The notes: a model not told the origin generated them from the sequence alone. A stretch of DNA of 64,000 bases from Falsirhodobacter xinxiangensis (GCF_004959935.1 NZ_SMYN01000004.1:271734-335733); one strand, 5' to 3'. Positions 45,789-55,354 are shown, counted from the stretch's first letter. Numbers and translations: made by a program.

Positions 45789-46178
45789 ATGGCACGTGAT
45801 AAAACCCGTATGAAGCGCAAGGAACGCAAGAACATCGCCGCTGGCGTTGCTCATGTGAACTCCTCGTTCAACAACACCAAGATCCTGATCTCCGACGTGC
45901 AGGGCAACGCGATCTCGTGGTCGTCCGCCGGCACGATGGGCTTCAAGGGTTCGCGGAAATCCACGCCCTACGCCGCTCAGATGGCTGCCGAAGACGCAGC
46001 CAAAAAAGCGCAGGAGCATGGCCTGAAGACGATCGAAGTCGAAGTTCAAGGTCCGGGTTCGGGCCGCGAATCGGCTCTGCGCGCGCTGGCAGCGGTCGGC
46101 CTGAACATCACCTCGATCCGTGATGTGACGCCGATGGCCCATAACGGCTGCCGCCCGCCGAAACGCCGCCGCGTCTAA
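45789..46178 (+). CDS. rpsK: 30S ribosomal protein S11
   Basis: 129 residues. [32 protein letters not shown] and the C-terminal [18 protein letters not shown] are diagnostic. Thirteen bases after rpsM; followed by a hairpin and rpoA. Confidence 0.98.
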   Translation: MARDKTRMKRKERKNIAAGVAHVNSSFNNTKILISDVQGNAISWSSAGTMGFKGSRKSTPYAAQMAAEDAAKKAQEHGLKTIEVEVQGPGSGRESALRALAAVGLNITSIRDVTPMAHNGCRPPKRRRV

Positions 46179-46195
46179 CGGCAACACAATAAGAT

Positions 46196-46220
46196 CGGGC
46201 CGCGCCAAAAGCGCGGCCCG
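46196..46220 (+). terminator. GC-rich hairpin between rpsK and rpoA
   Basis: Perfect 10-bp stem (CGGGCCGCGC with GCGCGGCCCG), loop CAAAA, followed only by GTTTC. Likely a weak terminator or a processing site that tunes the ratio of ribosomal protein to polymerase message. Confidence 0.5.
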
Positions 46221-46295
46221 GTTTCGTCATTTCTGATCCTCGGGCGTCCCTCGCTTGCTGGACATGGGCAAGGGACTGGTATGGAGGCGACACGC

Positions 46296-47312
46296 ATGAT
46301 CCACAAGAACTGGCAGGAACTCATCAAGCCGACGCAGCTGGTGGTGAAGCCGGGTGCCGATGCTGCGCGCATGGCAACCGTCATCGCCGAACCGCTGGAG
46401 CGCGGCTTCGGTCTGACGCTGGGCAACGCGCTGCGCCGCGTTCTGATGTCGTCGCTGCAAGGCGCGGCCATCACCTCGGTGCAGATCGACAACGTTCTGC
46501 ACGAGTTCTCGTCGGTCGCAGGCGTCCGTGAGGACGTGACCGACATCGTGCTGAACCTCAAGGGCGTGGCGATCAAGATGGAAGTCGAGGGGCCGAAGCG
46601 CCTGTCGATCTCGGCCAAGGGGCCGGGCGTCGTGACCGCGGGCGACATCTCGGAATCCAACGGGATCGAGGTCCTGAACAAGGATCACGTCATCTGTCAC
46701 CTGGACGATGGCGCGGACGTGTTCATGGAACTGACCGTCAACACCGGCAAGGGCTATGTCTCGGCCGACAAGAACCGTCCCGAGGACGCACCGATCGGGC
46801 TGATCCCGATCGACGCGATCTACTCGCCGGTGAAGAAGGTCAGCTATGACGTCCAACCGACCCGCGAAGGTCAGGTCCTGGACTATGACAAGCTGACGCT
46901 GCGCGTGGAAACCGACGGCTCGCTGACCCCGGACGATGCTGTGGCCTATGCCGCGCGCATCCTTCAGGACCAGCTTTCGATCTTCGTGAACTTCGAAGAG
47001 CCCGAGCAGGCCGGCCGCCACGATGTCGAAGACGGGCTGGAATTCAACCCGCTGCTTCTGAAGAAGGTCGACGAGCTGGAGCTTTCGGTCCGTTCGGCGA
47101 ACTGCCTGAAGAACGACAACATCGTCTATATCGGCGATCTGATCCAGAAGACCGAAGCCGAGATGCTGCGCACCCCGAACTTCGGCCGGAAGTCGCTGAA
47201 CGAGATCAAGGAAGTGCTTTCGGGCATGGGCCTGCACCTCGGGATGGACGTGGAAGACTGGCCGCCGGAAAACATCGAAGATCTGGCCAAGCGTTTCGAA
47301 GACCAGTTCTGA
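46296..47312 (+). CDS. rpoA: DNA-directed RNA polymerase subunit alpha
   Basis: 338 residues. The N-terminal dimerisation domain has [22 protein letters not shown]; the C-terminal domain (about 250-320) has [24 protein letters not shown] and [14 protein letters not shown]. The ATG giving [12 protein letters not shown] is chosen: GGAGG lies 8 nt upstream and length then matches the family, whereas an ATG five codons earlier has none. Confidence 0.97.
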   Translation: MIHKNWQELIKPTQLVVKPGADAARMATVIAEPLERGFGLTLGNALRRVLMSSLQGAAITSVQIDNVLHEFSSVAGVREDVTDIVLNLKGVAIKMEVEGPKRLSISAKGPGVVTAGDISESNGIEVLNKDHVICHLDDGADVFMELTVNTGKGYVSADKNRPEDAPIGLIPIDAIYSPVKKVSYDVQPTREGQVLDYDKLTLRVETDGSLTPDDAVAYAARILQDQLSIFVNFEEPEQAGRHDVEDGLEFNPLLLKKVDELELSVRSANCLKNDNIVYIGDLIQKTEAEMLRTPNFGRKSLNEIKEVLSGMGLHLGMDVEDWPPENIEDLAKRFEDQF

Positions 47313-47429
47313 GAACAAGGGGGCCGCGAGGCCCCCGAATGCCCCGGTCTGCGGGGGAATATATGGGCAATCCCGCCCCAAGGTGAGCAGGTCGCAGCCT
47401 GCCGGACAAAGCAAAGAAGGAATTGACCC

Positions 47430-47849
47430 ATGCGTCACGCACGTGGCTATCGCCGCCTGAACCGCACCCATGAACACCGCAAGGCGCTGTTCGCCAACAT
47501 GTCGGGCTCGCTGATCGAGCATGAGCAGATCAAGACGACCCTGCCCAAGGCGAAAGAACTTCGTCCGATCATCGAAAAGCTGATCACGCTGGCGAAACGT
47601 GGCGACCTGCATGCCCGTCGTCAGGCTGCTGCGCAGCTGAAAGAGGACAAGCATGTCGAGCGCCTGTTCGCCATCCTCGGCCCGCGTTACCAGAACCGTC
47701 AGGGCGGCTACGTCCGCGTTCTGAAGGCCGGCTTCCGCTATGGCGACATGGCTCCGATGGCGATCATCGAATTCGTGGACCGCGACACTTCTGCCAAGGG
47801 CGCAGCCGATCGCGCGCGTCTTGAAGCCGAGGATGCCGTCGAAGCTTGA
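47430..47849 (+). CDS. rplQ: 50S ribosomal protein L17
   Basis: 139 residues. [24 protein letters not shown] and [23 protein letters not shown] are L17 signatures; [25 protein letters not shown] closes the fold. GAAGGA before ATG. Last gene of the alpha operon. Confidence 0.98.
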   Translation: MRHARGYRRLNRTHEHRKALFANMSGSLIEHEQIKTTLPKAKELRPIIEKLITLAKRGDLHARRQAAAQLKEDKHVERLFAILGPRYQNRQGGYVRVLKAGFRYGDMAPMAIIEFVDRDTSAKGAADRARLEAEDAVEA

Positions 47850-47875
47850 TTCGTCAGGCAAAGGCAGCACGGAAC

Positions 47876-47899
47876 AACCCGCCGAAAGGCGGGTTTTTT
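47876..47899 (+). terminator. Rho-independent terminator of the alpha operon
   Basis: AACCCGCC and GGCGGGTT (8-bp stem) with a GAAA tetraloop and six T residues, 27 nt after rplQ. Confidence 0.93.
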
Positions 47900-47931
47900 C
47901 ATTTTCTCGTTAAACGGGTATTAATCTCTAA

Positions 47932-47959
47932 CCAATTAATCAAGTTTGCAGATAATTGG
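47932..47959. promoter_or_regulatory. palindrome CCAATTA-N14-TAATTGG upstream of luxR
   Basis: Two perfect 7-bp inverted arms whose centres are 21 bp (two helical turns) apart, in an AT-rich stretch 95 nt before luxR. It does not match the usual lux box (CT-N12-AG within 20 bp). A dimeric regulator site is likely; which protein binds is unknown. Confidence 0.45.
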
Positions 47960-48053
47960 AACGATTCGGCCGGAATCATCACCCCGGTCTCTAGATACAA
48001 TGCTAAGGCTATCTTAAAGTTTCTACAGACCCGCGCAACTTATCGAAATAGAC

Positions 48054-48668
48054 ATGTCCTCAGTCAAATCTGGCATCGATCTTGAACTTCATCAGCTGTC
48101 GCTTCTTGCGACCGCCGGCTATTTTTTGGGCCTGCATATCAGGTTCACATCGCCGCTGCTGACGTTCCAGACCTACAACCAGAAGTGGATCGACCATTAT
48201 ACTGAAAATGGTTTCGTTCTTCGCGATCCAATGACGGCATGGGGTTTCAGCAAGGTCGGTCGCATCCGTTGGAGCGATCCTGACCTGCCTGACCCGTTCG
48301 GCCTTTTTATCGAAGCAGAAAAATTCGGCCTCAATTTCGGGGTCACGGTTTCCTGCGGGCCGATCAAGTCGCGGACCATCGCAAGTCTTGCACGCGATGA
48401 CAGGGAATTCCGGGATGCCGAGATCGACAAGATCACCGCCATCGTGCAGCGGTTGCACGAGATGACGGAGCCTCCCGAAGAACTGACGCAGGCCCAGGTC
48501 GAGGCGTTGCGTTGTATTGCTGGGGGCGATCGACATGCGGCAGCTGCCGAAAAGCTTGGGATCTCTGAAAGCGCGCTGAAAGCACGGATTTCTTCGGCAC
48601 GGGTGCGCCTTATGGCGCGCACCACGGCCGAGGCCATACAGCGCGCGAAGGATTATCGACTGATCTGA
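48054..48668 (+). CDS. LuxR-family quorum-sensing regulator
   Basis: 204 residues, about 35 shorter than LuxR/TraR. The autoinducer-binding domain keeps the invariant residues: Trp45, Tyr49, Asp58, Pro59, Trp73 and Gly96. The C-terminal helix-turn-helix (about 142-204) has LTQAQVEALRCIAGGD and LGISESALKARISSARVRL, where the more usual TVKxH is ALKAR. The shorter N-terminus may alter dimer or ligand contacts. It ends 50 nt before the luxI-type gene, so the two are probably one transcript and a cognate pair. Confidence 0.9.
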   Translation: MSSVKSGIDLELHQLSLLATAGYFLGLHIRFTSPLLTFQTYNQKWIDHYTENGFVLRDPMTAWGFSKVGRIRWSDPDLPDPFGLFIEAEKFGLNFGVTVSCGPIKSRTIASLARDDREFRDAEIDKITAIVQRLHEMTEPPEELTQAQVEALRCIAGGDRHAAAAEKLGISESALKARISSARVRLMARTTAEAIQRAKDYRLI

Positions 48669-48718
48669 TTGATCGCCCTCCTGACGGTTTACCACCACCA
48701 ACCCTGCAGGAGGCTATA

Positions 48719-49309
48719 ATGCAGACCACGACCCTTTCCTTTGCCAACATCCACAACCATGGCGAGCTTTTCGCGAACATGCTTCGCGCAAGGCGTGAGC
48801 TTTTTATTGTCCACAACAAGTGGAACCTCCCCGAGGCAATGGGAATGGAATATGACCAATACGACACTCCGGCCAGCCGCTGGGTTGTCGTGCATGACGA
48901 ACTGGGGCGCGTTCTTGCGGGCAACCGCCTGACGCCCACCACGACGAAATGCGGCATCTATACCTACATGATCCGCGACGCACAGCGCGGACTGCTGGAA
49001 ACCATTCCTGAAACGCTCCTCTACAAGGAGGCACCCGTTGCCGAAAACATCTGGGAAAGCTCGCGCCTTTTCGTTGCGCATGACGTGCCGATGAACATGC
49101 GCCGGGCGGTCCATGCGAAACTGGTCAGCGAACTTGGGGCGGCGGCACGCCGTCTGGGCGCGACTCACTGCCTGACGCTCCTGAACGCCAACTGGCCGCG
49201 CTGGGCGGGCCGCGTGGGGGTCGACATGACCGCCATGGGTCCGGTGATGGAGATCGAGAACGTGAACAACCAGGTCGTCTCGATGGACTTCACGAAGGCT
49301 CTGCATTGA
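48719..49309 (+). CDS. acyl-homoserine-lactone synthase, LuxI family
   Basis: 196 residues. Makes AHL signal from S-adenosylmethionine and acyl-ACP. The conserved set is complete: Arg25, Phe29, Trp35, Asp46, Asp49, Arg70, Glu113, Ser115, Arg116. CAGGAGG precedes ATG. Acyl chain length cannot be predicted with confidence. It lies directly downstream of the luxR-type gene. Confidence 0.94.
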   Translation: MQTTTLSFANIHNHGELFANMLRARRELFIVHNKWNLPEAMGMEYDQYDTPASRWVVVHDELGRVLAGNRLTPTTTKCGIYTYMIRDAQRGLLETIPETLLYKEAPVAENIWESSRLFVAHDVPMNMRRAVHAKLVSELGAAARRLGATHCLTLLNANWPRWAGRVGVDMTAMGPVMEIENVNNQVVSMDFTKALH

Positions 49310-49348
49310 CGCCTTTCAACACGCGGCCATCGCGCATATCTATGTGCG

Positions 49349-50659
49349 ATGGCCGACCTTTTCGACACGCTGCCTGAACCACCGGCGCCGACGGGCAACC
49401 GCCCGCTGGCCGACCGTCTGCGCCCGCAGGCGCTGTCCGACGTGATCGGGCAGGGTCGCATCCTGTCCGAAGATGGCCCGCTTGGCGCCATGCTGTCCTC
49501 GGGCAGCCTGTCGTCGATCATCCTGTGGGGCCCGCCCGGCGTCGGCAAGACGACCATCGCGCGGCTGCTGGCATCGGAAACCGATCTGGCCTTCGTCCAG
49601 ATCAGCGCGATCTTCACCGGCGTTCCCGACCTGCGCAAAGTGTTCGAGGCCGCCCGCCTGCGCCGCCAGAACGGGCAGGGCACGCTGCTGTTCGTGGACG
49701 AGATCCACCGCTTCAACAAGGCGCAGCAGGACAGCTTCCTGCCGCATATGGAGGATGGCACGATCCTTCTGGTCGGGGCGACCACGGAAAACCCGTCCTT
49801 CGAATTGAACGCCGCCGTCCTGTCCCGCGCGCAGGTGATCGTGCTGGAACGCCTGACGCTGGCCGATCTGGAACGGATGGCCCAGCGGGCCGAGCAGGAA
49901 CTGGGCCGCGCCCTACCGCTGGACGGCGAGGCGCGCGAGGCCATGCTGGAGATGGCGGACGGTGACGGCCGCGCGCTTTTGAACCTGATCGAGCAGGTGG
50001 CGGCGTGGAAGCTGGACCGGATCTTGGACAAGCAGGCGCTCTCGGCCCGCCTGATGCGCCGCGCCGCGAAATACGACAAATCGGGCGAGGAACATTACAA
50101 CCTCATATCCGCCCTGCATAAATCCGTGCGTGGATCGGACCCGGATGCCGCGATCTATTGGTTCGCCCGGATGCTGGAGGGAGGCGAGGACCCGCGTTAC
50201 CTTGCCCGCCGCGTGCTGAAGATGGCGATCGAGGATATCGGCCTCGCCGATCCGCAGGCGCAGGCTTATTGTCTGGAGGCGTGGCAGACCTATGAGCGTC
50301 TGGGCAGTCCCGAGGGCGATCAGGCGATCGGAAATGCGGTTATCTATCTGGCATTGGCGCCTAAATCCAACGCCGCCTATATGGCGCATAAGAATGCGGT
50401 CATTGCGGCGAAAAAGTCGGGGTCCGAGCCGCCGCCGCTGCATATCCGCAATGCGCCGACGCGGATGATGAAGGATTTGGGCTATGGCGCGGAATACCAA
50501 TACGACCACGATGCCGAAGACGGCTTTTCCGGCCAGAACTATTTCCCCGACGGCATGAAACGCCCGCTGCTCTATTCGCCGCCCGAACGCGGATACGAGC
50601 GGGAATTGAACAAGCGTATCGAGTATTTCGCCAAGCTGCGCGCCAAGCGTCAGGGTTGA
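49349..50659 (+). CDS. rarA: replication-associated recombination protein RarA (MgsA)
   Basis: 436-residue AAA+ ATPase acting at stalled forks. ADRLRPQALSDVIGQGRIL, Walker A GPPGVGKTT (61-69), Walker B LLFVDEIHRFNKAQQD, sensor VGATTENPSFELNAAVLSRA, and the C-terminal clamp-loader-like tetramerisation region (DPRYLARRVLKMAIEDIG, SEPPPLHIRNAPTRMMKDLGYG). Full length. Confidence 0.95.
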   Translation: MADLFDTLPEPPAPTGNRPLADRLRPQALSDVIGQGRILSEDGPLGAMLSSGSLSSIILWGPPGVGKTTIARLLASETDLAFVQISAIFTGVPDLRKVFEAARLRRQNGQGTLLFVDEIHRFNKAQQDSFLPHMEDGTILLVGATTENPSFELNAAVLSRAQVIVLERLTLADLERMAQRAEQELGRALPLDGEAREAMLEMADGDGRALLNLIEQVAAWKLDRILDKQALSARLMRRAAKYDKSGEEHYNLISALHKSVRGSDPDAAIYWFARMLEGGEDPRYLARRVLKMAIEDIGLADPQAQAYCLEAWQTYERLGSPEGDQAIGNAVIYLALAPKSNAAYMAHKNAVIAAKKSGSEPPPLHIRNAPTRMMKDLGYGAEYQYDHDAEDGFSGQNYFPDGMKRPLLYSPPERGYERELNKRIEYFAKLRAKRQG

Positions 50660-50690
50660 CATTCCACCCCCGCGGACCCAAGGAACGCCC

Positions 50691-51029
50691 ATGTTTCTGA
50701 CCCTTTCGCAAGTCGCCCTCGGCGGAGCCGCAGGTTCCGTGCTGCGCTACCTTCTGGTGGCGCAGCTGCGCGCGCCGATTGGCACGCTGGCGGTGAACGT
50801 GATCGGGTCCTTCGTGATGGGCGTGCTGGCCGTGATGCTGTTCCGCTGGCAGCCCTTGCTGATGACGGGGCTGCTGGGCGGATTCACGACCTTTTCTGCC
50901 TTCTCGCTGGATGCGGTCCGGCTGTGGCAGGATCAACCGGGGGCGGCCATCGCCTATGTCGCAGGATCGGTCCTGCTTTCCATTTTCGCGCTGGCCTTGG
51001 GTGCATGGCTCGCAAAGGGGTTCCAATGA
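50691..51029 (+). CDS. crcB: fluoride ion exporter CrcB/Fluc
   Basis: 112 residues, four helices. GGAAGSVLRYLL, GTLAVNVIGSFVMG and GFTTFSAFSLDAVRL (fluoride-lining Phe residues) define the family, which works as a dual-topology dimer. No fluoride riboswitch is visible in the short gap upstream. ATGA overlap with the pseudouridine synthase. Confidence 0.94.
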   Translation: MFLTLSQVALGGAAGSVLRYLLVAQLRAPIGTLAVNVIGSFVMGVLAVMLFRWQPLLMTGLLGGFTTFSAFSLDAVRLWQDQPGAAIAYVAGSVLLSIFALALGAWLAKGFQ

Positions 51030-52051
51030 GCGTCCAGATCGTGACGATTTCCGAGGATGACGGCGAACAGCGTCTGGACAAGTGGTTCAAGCGCCGTTTT
51101 CCGCAGGTGACGCAGGGGCAGGTCGAAAAGATGTGCCGCACGGGTCAGGTCCGCGTCGATGGCGGGCGGGCCAAGGCGTCCGACCGCGTGGCGCCGGGCC
51201 AGCAGGTCCGCGTGCCGCCGCTGCCCGAAGGGGCCGCGCCGCAGCCGGACGCCAAGGGGATCAGCGCCGCCGATGCCAAGATGATCCAGAACGCCGTCAT
51301 CTATAAGGACGAGCACCTGATCGTGCTGAACAAGCCGCCGGGACTACCCTCGCAGGGCGGCTCTGGCTTGGGCGAGCGGCATGTGGACGCTTTGGCCGAC
51401 GCGCTGAAGTTCGGCTACAAGGACAAGCCCAAGCTGGTGCACCGGCTGGACAAGGACACCTCGGGCGTTCTGATGCTGGCCCGGACCGACCGCGTGGCGC
51501 GGGCGCTGTCCGAGGCGCTGCGCCATCGCAATGCCCGCAAGATCTATTGGGCGCTGGTGGCCGGCGTTCCGAACCCGCGCAAGGGGTCGATCAAATACGG
51601 GCTGGAAAAGATCGGCCGCCGCGGCGACGAGAAGATGCATTGCGTCCATCCCGCCAAGATGGCCGACCATCCCAACGCCAAACGCGCGCATACCGATTTC
51701 TTCGTGCTGTGGTTCCTTGGCACCCGCATGTCGTGGATGGCGCTGGAGCCGATCACGGGCCGCACCCACCAGCTTCGCGCCCATATGGCCGAAATGGGGC
51801 ACCCGATCCTTGGCGACGGGAAATACGGCGGCAGCGAGTCGGAGAACCTTGGCGATGGCTGGGGCGCGTCGATCGGCGGCGATGTCAGCAAGAAGCTGCA
51901 CCTGCACGCCCGTCAACTGACCATCGAACATCCGATCACCAAGACTGCGATGACCTTCGTGGCGCCGCTGCCCGACCATATGAAGCGGACGTGGAACATG
52001 CTGGACTGGAAGGAAGGCGACGTGCCCGCCGATCCGTTCGGGGACGCCTGA
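51026..52051 (+). CDS. rluC: RluA/RluC-family 23S rRNA pseudouridine synthase
   Basis: 341 residues. S4 RNA-binding domain (about 1-65: QRLDKWFKRRFPQVTQGQVEKMCRTGQVRVDG) then the catalytic domain with Asp142 in VHRLDKDTSG, and EPITGRTHQLRAHMAEMGHPILGD. RluC-type (positions 955/2504/2580 in E. coli) is the closest assignment; RluD is possible. A Gly/Ser insertion near 270 is not unusual. Its stop overlaps the next ATG (TGATG). Confidence 0.9.
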   Translation: MSVQIVTISEDDGEQRLDKWFKRRFPQVTQGQVEKMCRTGQVRVDGGRAKASDRVAPGQQVRVPPLPEGAAPQPDAKGISAADAKMIQNAVIYKDEHLIVLNKPPGLPSQGGSGLGERHVDALADALKFGYKDKPKLVHRLDKDTSGVLMLARTDRVARALSEALRHRNARKIYWALVAGVPNPRKGSIKYGLEKIGRRGDEKMHCVHPAKMADHPNAKRAHTDFFVLWFLGTRMSWMALEPITGRTHQLRAHMAEMGHPILGDGKYGGSESENLGDGWGASIGGDVSKKLHLHARQLTIEHPITKTAMTFVAPLPDHMKRTWNMLDWKEGDVPADPFGDA

Positions 52052-52749
52052 TGTCGGGCTGGGCTGCGAAACGTTTCTGGAAGGACGCCACGGTCGCCGA
52101 GGCGGACGGCGGTTTCACTATCCTGCTGGACGGGCGCGGGGTGAAGACTCCCGCCAAGACGCCGCTGGCGGTGCCCACACGGGCGCTGGCCGAAGCCCTT
52201 GCGGCGGAATGGCAGGCGCAGGAGGGCACGATCCGGCCCGACACGATGCCGCTGACCCGGGCGGCCAATTCGGCCATCGACAAGGTCATCCCGCTGTTCG
52301 ACGCAGTGGTCGGCGAGATCGCGGGTTTCGGCGGCAGCGATCTGCTCTGCTATCGCGGGGAGGGCGAATTGGCCGAGCGCCAGCTTGCGTGGGACCCGCT
52401 GCTGCACTGGTCGGCCGAGGCTTTGGGCGCGCCGCTGCATGTCACGACCGGCATCATCCCCGTTGATCAGCCGGTCGAATCCGTCGCGACGCTGCGCGGG
52501 CATGTGGCTTCGCTGTCACCGTTCGAACTGGTCGCGCTGCATGATATGGTCGCGATTTCCGGCTCGCTGGTGCTGGGGCTTGCGGTCCATCGGGGCCATA
52601 TCTCGGCCGCCGAGGCCTTTGCGCTGTCGCGCATCGACGAGACCTGGCAGGCCGAGAAATGGGGCGTCGACGACGACGCGGCCGAGATGGATGAAAAACG
52701 TTTGCAGGCCTTCTTGAACGCCGACCGATTCTTGGCATTGTGTCGGTAA
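52051..52749 (+). CDS. ATP12-family F1-ATPase assembly chaperone
   Basis: 232 residues. AAKRFWKDATVAEADGGFTILLDGRGVKTPAKTPLAVPT, EWQAQEGTIRPDTMPLTRAANSAIDKV and DLLCYRGEGELAERQ are family segments. In mitochondria ATP12 protects F1 alpha before assembly; alphaproteobacteria keep the gene. Overlaps rluC by one base. Confidence 0.92.
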   Translation: MSGWAAKRFWKDATVAEADGGFTILLDGRGVKTPAKTPLAVPTRALAEALAAEWQAQEGTIRPDTMPLTRAANSAIDKVIPLFDAVVGEIAGFGGSDLLCYRGEGELAERQLAWDPLLHWSAEALGAPLHVTTGIIPVDQPVESVATLRGHVASLSPFELVALHDMVAISGSLVLGLAVHRGHISAAEAFALSRIDETWQAEKWGVDDDAAEMDEKRLQAFLNADRFLALCR

Positions 52750-52896
52750 CAACATTGCCCGCAGGTTGGGCAAATGTTCGATAACTTGCGCGCTGCCTGT
52801 TCTAGTGGCGCCAAAGTCTGAAAATTTATGCAGAAATCGCCGCTACTCTTGACGGCTGCGCCGCGATGGGCGGAAACTAGGCAAATGCTGGGGGCG

Positions 52897-52912
52897 CGAT
52901 CCGCGCGGATCG
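52897..52912. promoter_or_regulatory. 16-bp perfect palindrome in the bztA leader
   Basis: CGATCCGCGCGGATCG, about 50 nt before the bztA start, within a 211-bp gap that also holds TTGCCC/GGGCAA (52756-52774) and a TTGACG. Candidate operator or leader hairpin. Confidence 0.4.
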
Positions 52913-52960
52913 TGAAAAGCACATAAGCCCGGAGAAGGGCGAAATCAGGATGAGGTTCCT

Positions 52961-53977
52961 ATGACTAAAACCGTTTTCTTCGGCACTCTGACAGTCGCCG
53001 GGCTTGCGGCGGGGCTGGCATCGGCCGCCACGCTTGATGACGTCAAGGCACGCGGAGAGTTGAACTGCGGTGTGAACCCGGGGCTTGTCGGATTTGCCGC
53101 ACCCGACGCAAGCGGCAACTGGACGGGTTTCGACGTCTCGCTTTGCCGCGCCGTCGCGGCAGCCGTGCTGGGTGATCCGCAGAAGGTCCGTTTCGTTCCC
53201 ACCACCGCGGAAACCCGTTTTACCGCCCTCGCCTCGGGCGAGATCGACCTGCTGGCGCGGAACACCACCTGGACCTTCTCGCGCGATACCGACCTGTCGA
53301 TGGATTTCGCGGGCGTGAACTATTACGACGGGCAGGGCTTCATGGTCCGTCAGGATCTGGGCGTGACCTCGGCCAAGGAACTGGATGGCGCAACCGTCTG
53401 CATCCAGACCGGCACCACGACCGAGTTGAACCTTGCCGACTATTTCACCGCCAACGGCATGACCTATACCCCCGTCGCGATCCAGTCGAACGCCGAGGGT
53501 GAGCAGCAGTATCTGGCGGGCGGCTGCGACGCCTATACCACCGACATCTCAGGTCTGGCATCCACCCGTGCGGCTTTTGCCGACCCGGAAAACCACGTCA
53601 TCCTGCCGGAAGTGATCTCCAAAGAGCCGCTCGGGCCGGCCGTGCGTCACGGCGACAACCAGTGGGGCGACATCGTCCGCTGGACGCTGAACGCGCTGGT
53701 CGCCGCCGAGGAGTATGGAGTCACCGCAGCCAATGTCGAAGACATGGCCGCCAATTCCCCCAACCCCGAGATCAAGCGTCTTCTGGGCACCGAGGGCGAG
53801 CTGGGCGCGATGACCGGCCTGCCGAACGACTGGGCCAAACACGCCATCGCCGCAGGCGGCAACTATGGCGAGATCTTCTCGGCCACTATCGGCGAGGAAA
53901 CCCCGATCGGTCTGGCGCGCGGTCTGAACGCGCAATGGACCCAAGGCGGGCTGCTCTACGCCCAGCCCTTCCGCTGA
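52961..53977 (+). CDS. bztA: glutamate/glutamine/aspartate/asparagine ABC transporter binding protein
   Basis: 338 residues, signal peptide cut near residue 22 (ASA). Periplasmic receptor of the BztABCD/AapJQMP type: LDDVKARGELNCGVNPGLVGFAAPD, FDVSLCRAVAAAVLGD, TRFTALASGEIDLLARNTTWT, VCIQTGTTTELNLADYF and a long C-terminal tail beyond the usual 260-residue receptors. Followed by a hairpin then the permease genes. Confidence 0.95.
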   Translation: MTKTVFFGTLTVAGLAAGLASAATLDDVKARGELNCGVNPGLVGFAAPDASGNWTGFDVSLCRAVAAAVLGDPQKVRFVPTTAETRFTALASGEIDLLARNTTWTFSRDTDLSMDFAGVNYYDGQGFMVRQDLGVTSAKELDGATVCIQTGTTTELNLADYFTANGMTYTPVAIQSNAEGEQQYLAGGCDAYTTDISGLASTRAAFADPENHVILPEVISKEPLGPAVRHGDNQWGDIVRWTLNALVAAEEYGVTAANVEDMAANSPNPEIKRLLGTEGELGAMTGLPNDWAKHAIAAGGNYGEIFSATIGEETPIGLARGLNAQWTQGGLLYAQPFR

Positions 53978-53987
53978 TCAGATAACG

Positions 53988-54007
53988 GGGGCGCGTCAGC
54001 GCGCCCC
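53988..54007 (+). terminator. hairpin between bztA and bztB, possible attenuator
   Basis: 8-bp GC stem (GGGGCGCG with CGCGCCCC), 4-nt loop, then TTCTCC. It would lower permease expression relative to the binding protein, as for the phnD-phnE hairpin. Confidence 0.55.
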
Positions 54008-54090
54008 TTCTCCAATCCAATTCGACCTGTCCGGGCGCAACGACGCCAATATGCCACAAAGGCCGGACGAGTCGTTCCAGGGGGAAATAC

Positions 54091-55353
54091 ATGGCAAATG
54101 CCGTGGACGCGCCGAAGGATTCCTTCCGGCTGAGCATGCTCATATACGACACCCGCTATCGTTCGCTGACCATTCAGGTCATCGTTCTGATGCTGTTCAT
54201 GGCGGGTGCGGCGTGGCTGGTGGACAACACCGTCCGCAACCTTGCCGTTCTGGGCAAGGATTTCAATTTCGGGTTTCTGGGCCAGCGTGCGGGCTATGAC
54301 ATCGCGCAGCGGCTGATCCCCTATACCAATGCCGACACCCATGCGCGGGCGCTGCTGGTCGGGCTGCTGAACACGCTGCTGATCGCGGTCCTGGGCTGTT
54401 TCGCGGCGACGGTGATCGGGGTGATCGTCGGCGTGTTGCGCCTGTCCAGCAACTGGCTCGTGGCGCGGCTGATGACGGTCTATGTGGAGATGTTCCGCAA
54501 CGTGCCGCTGCTGCTGTGGATTCTGCTGGTCTTCACCGCATTCACCGAAGCATCGCCCCTTCCTGCGACCTTCCGCGTCAACGCCCAGACGGGCGAGGCG
54601 GAAAGCTCGATGCTGTTCGGGCTGTTTGCGGTCACCAATCGTTACACAGCGATCCCGGATGTGCTGGTCGAACGGGGCCTCGGCAGCCTTGCGCTTGGGC
54701 CGCTGTCGATCAACCTGACCTTTCTTGCCATCGTTGCGGTCATCGCGGGCAGCCTTCTGGCCCGCCGTGCGCTGCTGCGCCATGCGACGGCTGTGCAGGA
54801 AGCGACCGGCCTGCGTCCCAAGACCTGGTGGAAATCGCTGCTGATCCTGATCCTGCCGATCGCCGCGCTGCTCTGGGCGCTTGGTGTGCATCTGTCGGTC
54901 CCGGCGATCACCGGCTTCAACTTCACCGGCGGCGTGAACGTGTCGAACTCGTTCATGGCGCTGTGGCTGGCCCTATCGCTCTATACCAGCGCGTTCATTG
55001 CGGAAATCGTGCGGGCGGGCATCCTTGCCGTCTCGCGCGGCCAGACCGAGGCGGCCTTCGCCCTTGGCCTGCGCCCCCGCCGCACCATGAGCCTCGTGAT
55101 CCTGCCGCAGGCGCTGCGGGTGATCGTGCCGCCGCTGATCTCGCAATATCTGAACCTGACCAAGAACTCGTCGCTGGCCATTGCGGTCGGGTATCTGGAC
55201 CTGCGCGGCACGCTCGGGGGGATCACGCTGAACCAGACGGGGCGCGAATTGGAATGCGTGCTGCTGATGATGCTGATCTATCTGGCGATCAGCCTCGTCA
55301 TCTCGGGGGCGATGAACGTCTACAACGCCCGCATCAAGCTGAAGGAGCGTTGA
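54091..55353 (+). CDS. bztB: polar amino-acid ABC transporter permease BztB
   Basis: 420 residues, HisMQ-type permease. After a short cytosolic N-terminus come about eight helices, with the BPD core in two parts separated by an inserted loop. MFRNVPLLLWILL and the EAA loop EAAFALGLRPRRTMSLVILPQALRVIVPPLISQYLN are visible. GGGGGAAA precedes ATG. Pairs with BztC. Confidence 0.93.
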   Translation: MANAVDAPKDSFRLSMLIYDTRYRSLTIQVIVLMLFMAGAAWLVDNTVRNLAVLGKDFNFGFLGQRAGYDIAQRLIPYTNADTHARALLVGLLNTLLIAVLGCFAATVIGVIVGVLRLSSNWLVARLMTVYVEMFRNVPLLLWILLVFTAFTEASPLPATFRVNAQTGEAESSMLFGLFAVTNRYTAIPDVLVERGLGSLALGPLSINLTFLAIVAVIAGSLLARRALLRHATAVQEATGLRPKTWWKSLLILILPIAALLWALGVHLSVPAITGFNFTGGVNVSNSFMALWLALSLYTSAFIAEIVRAGILAVSRGQTEAAFALGLRPRRTMSLVILPQALRVIVPPLISQYLNLTKNSSLAIAVGYLDLRGTLGGITLNQTGRELECVLLMMLIYLAISLVISGAMNVYNARIKLKER

Positions 55354-55354
55354 G

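Noticed and set aside
46227..47870. 547-codon frame antisense to rpoA and rplQ
   Set aside because: Covers two universally conserved genes on the other strand; a shadow.
50660..50690. fluoride riboswitch before crcB
   Set aside because: Only 31 nt separate crcB from rarA; too short for the aptamer, and its conserved sequence is absent.
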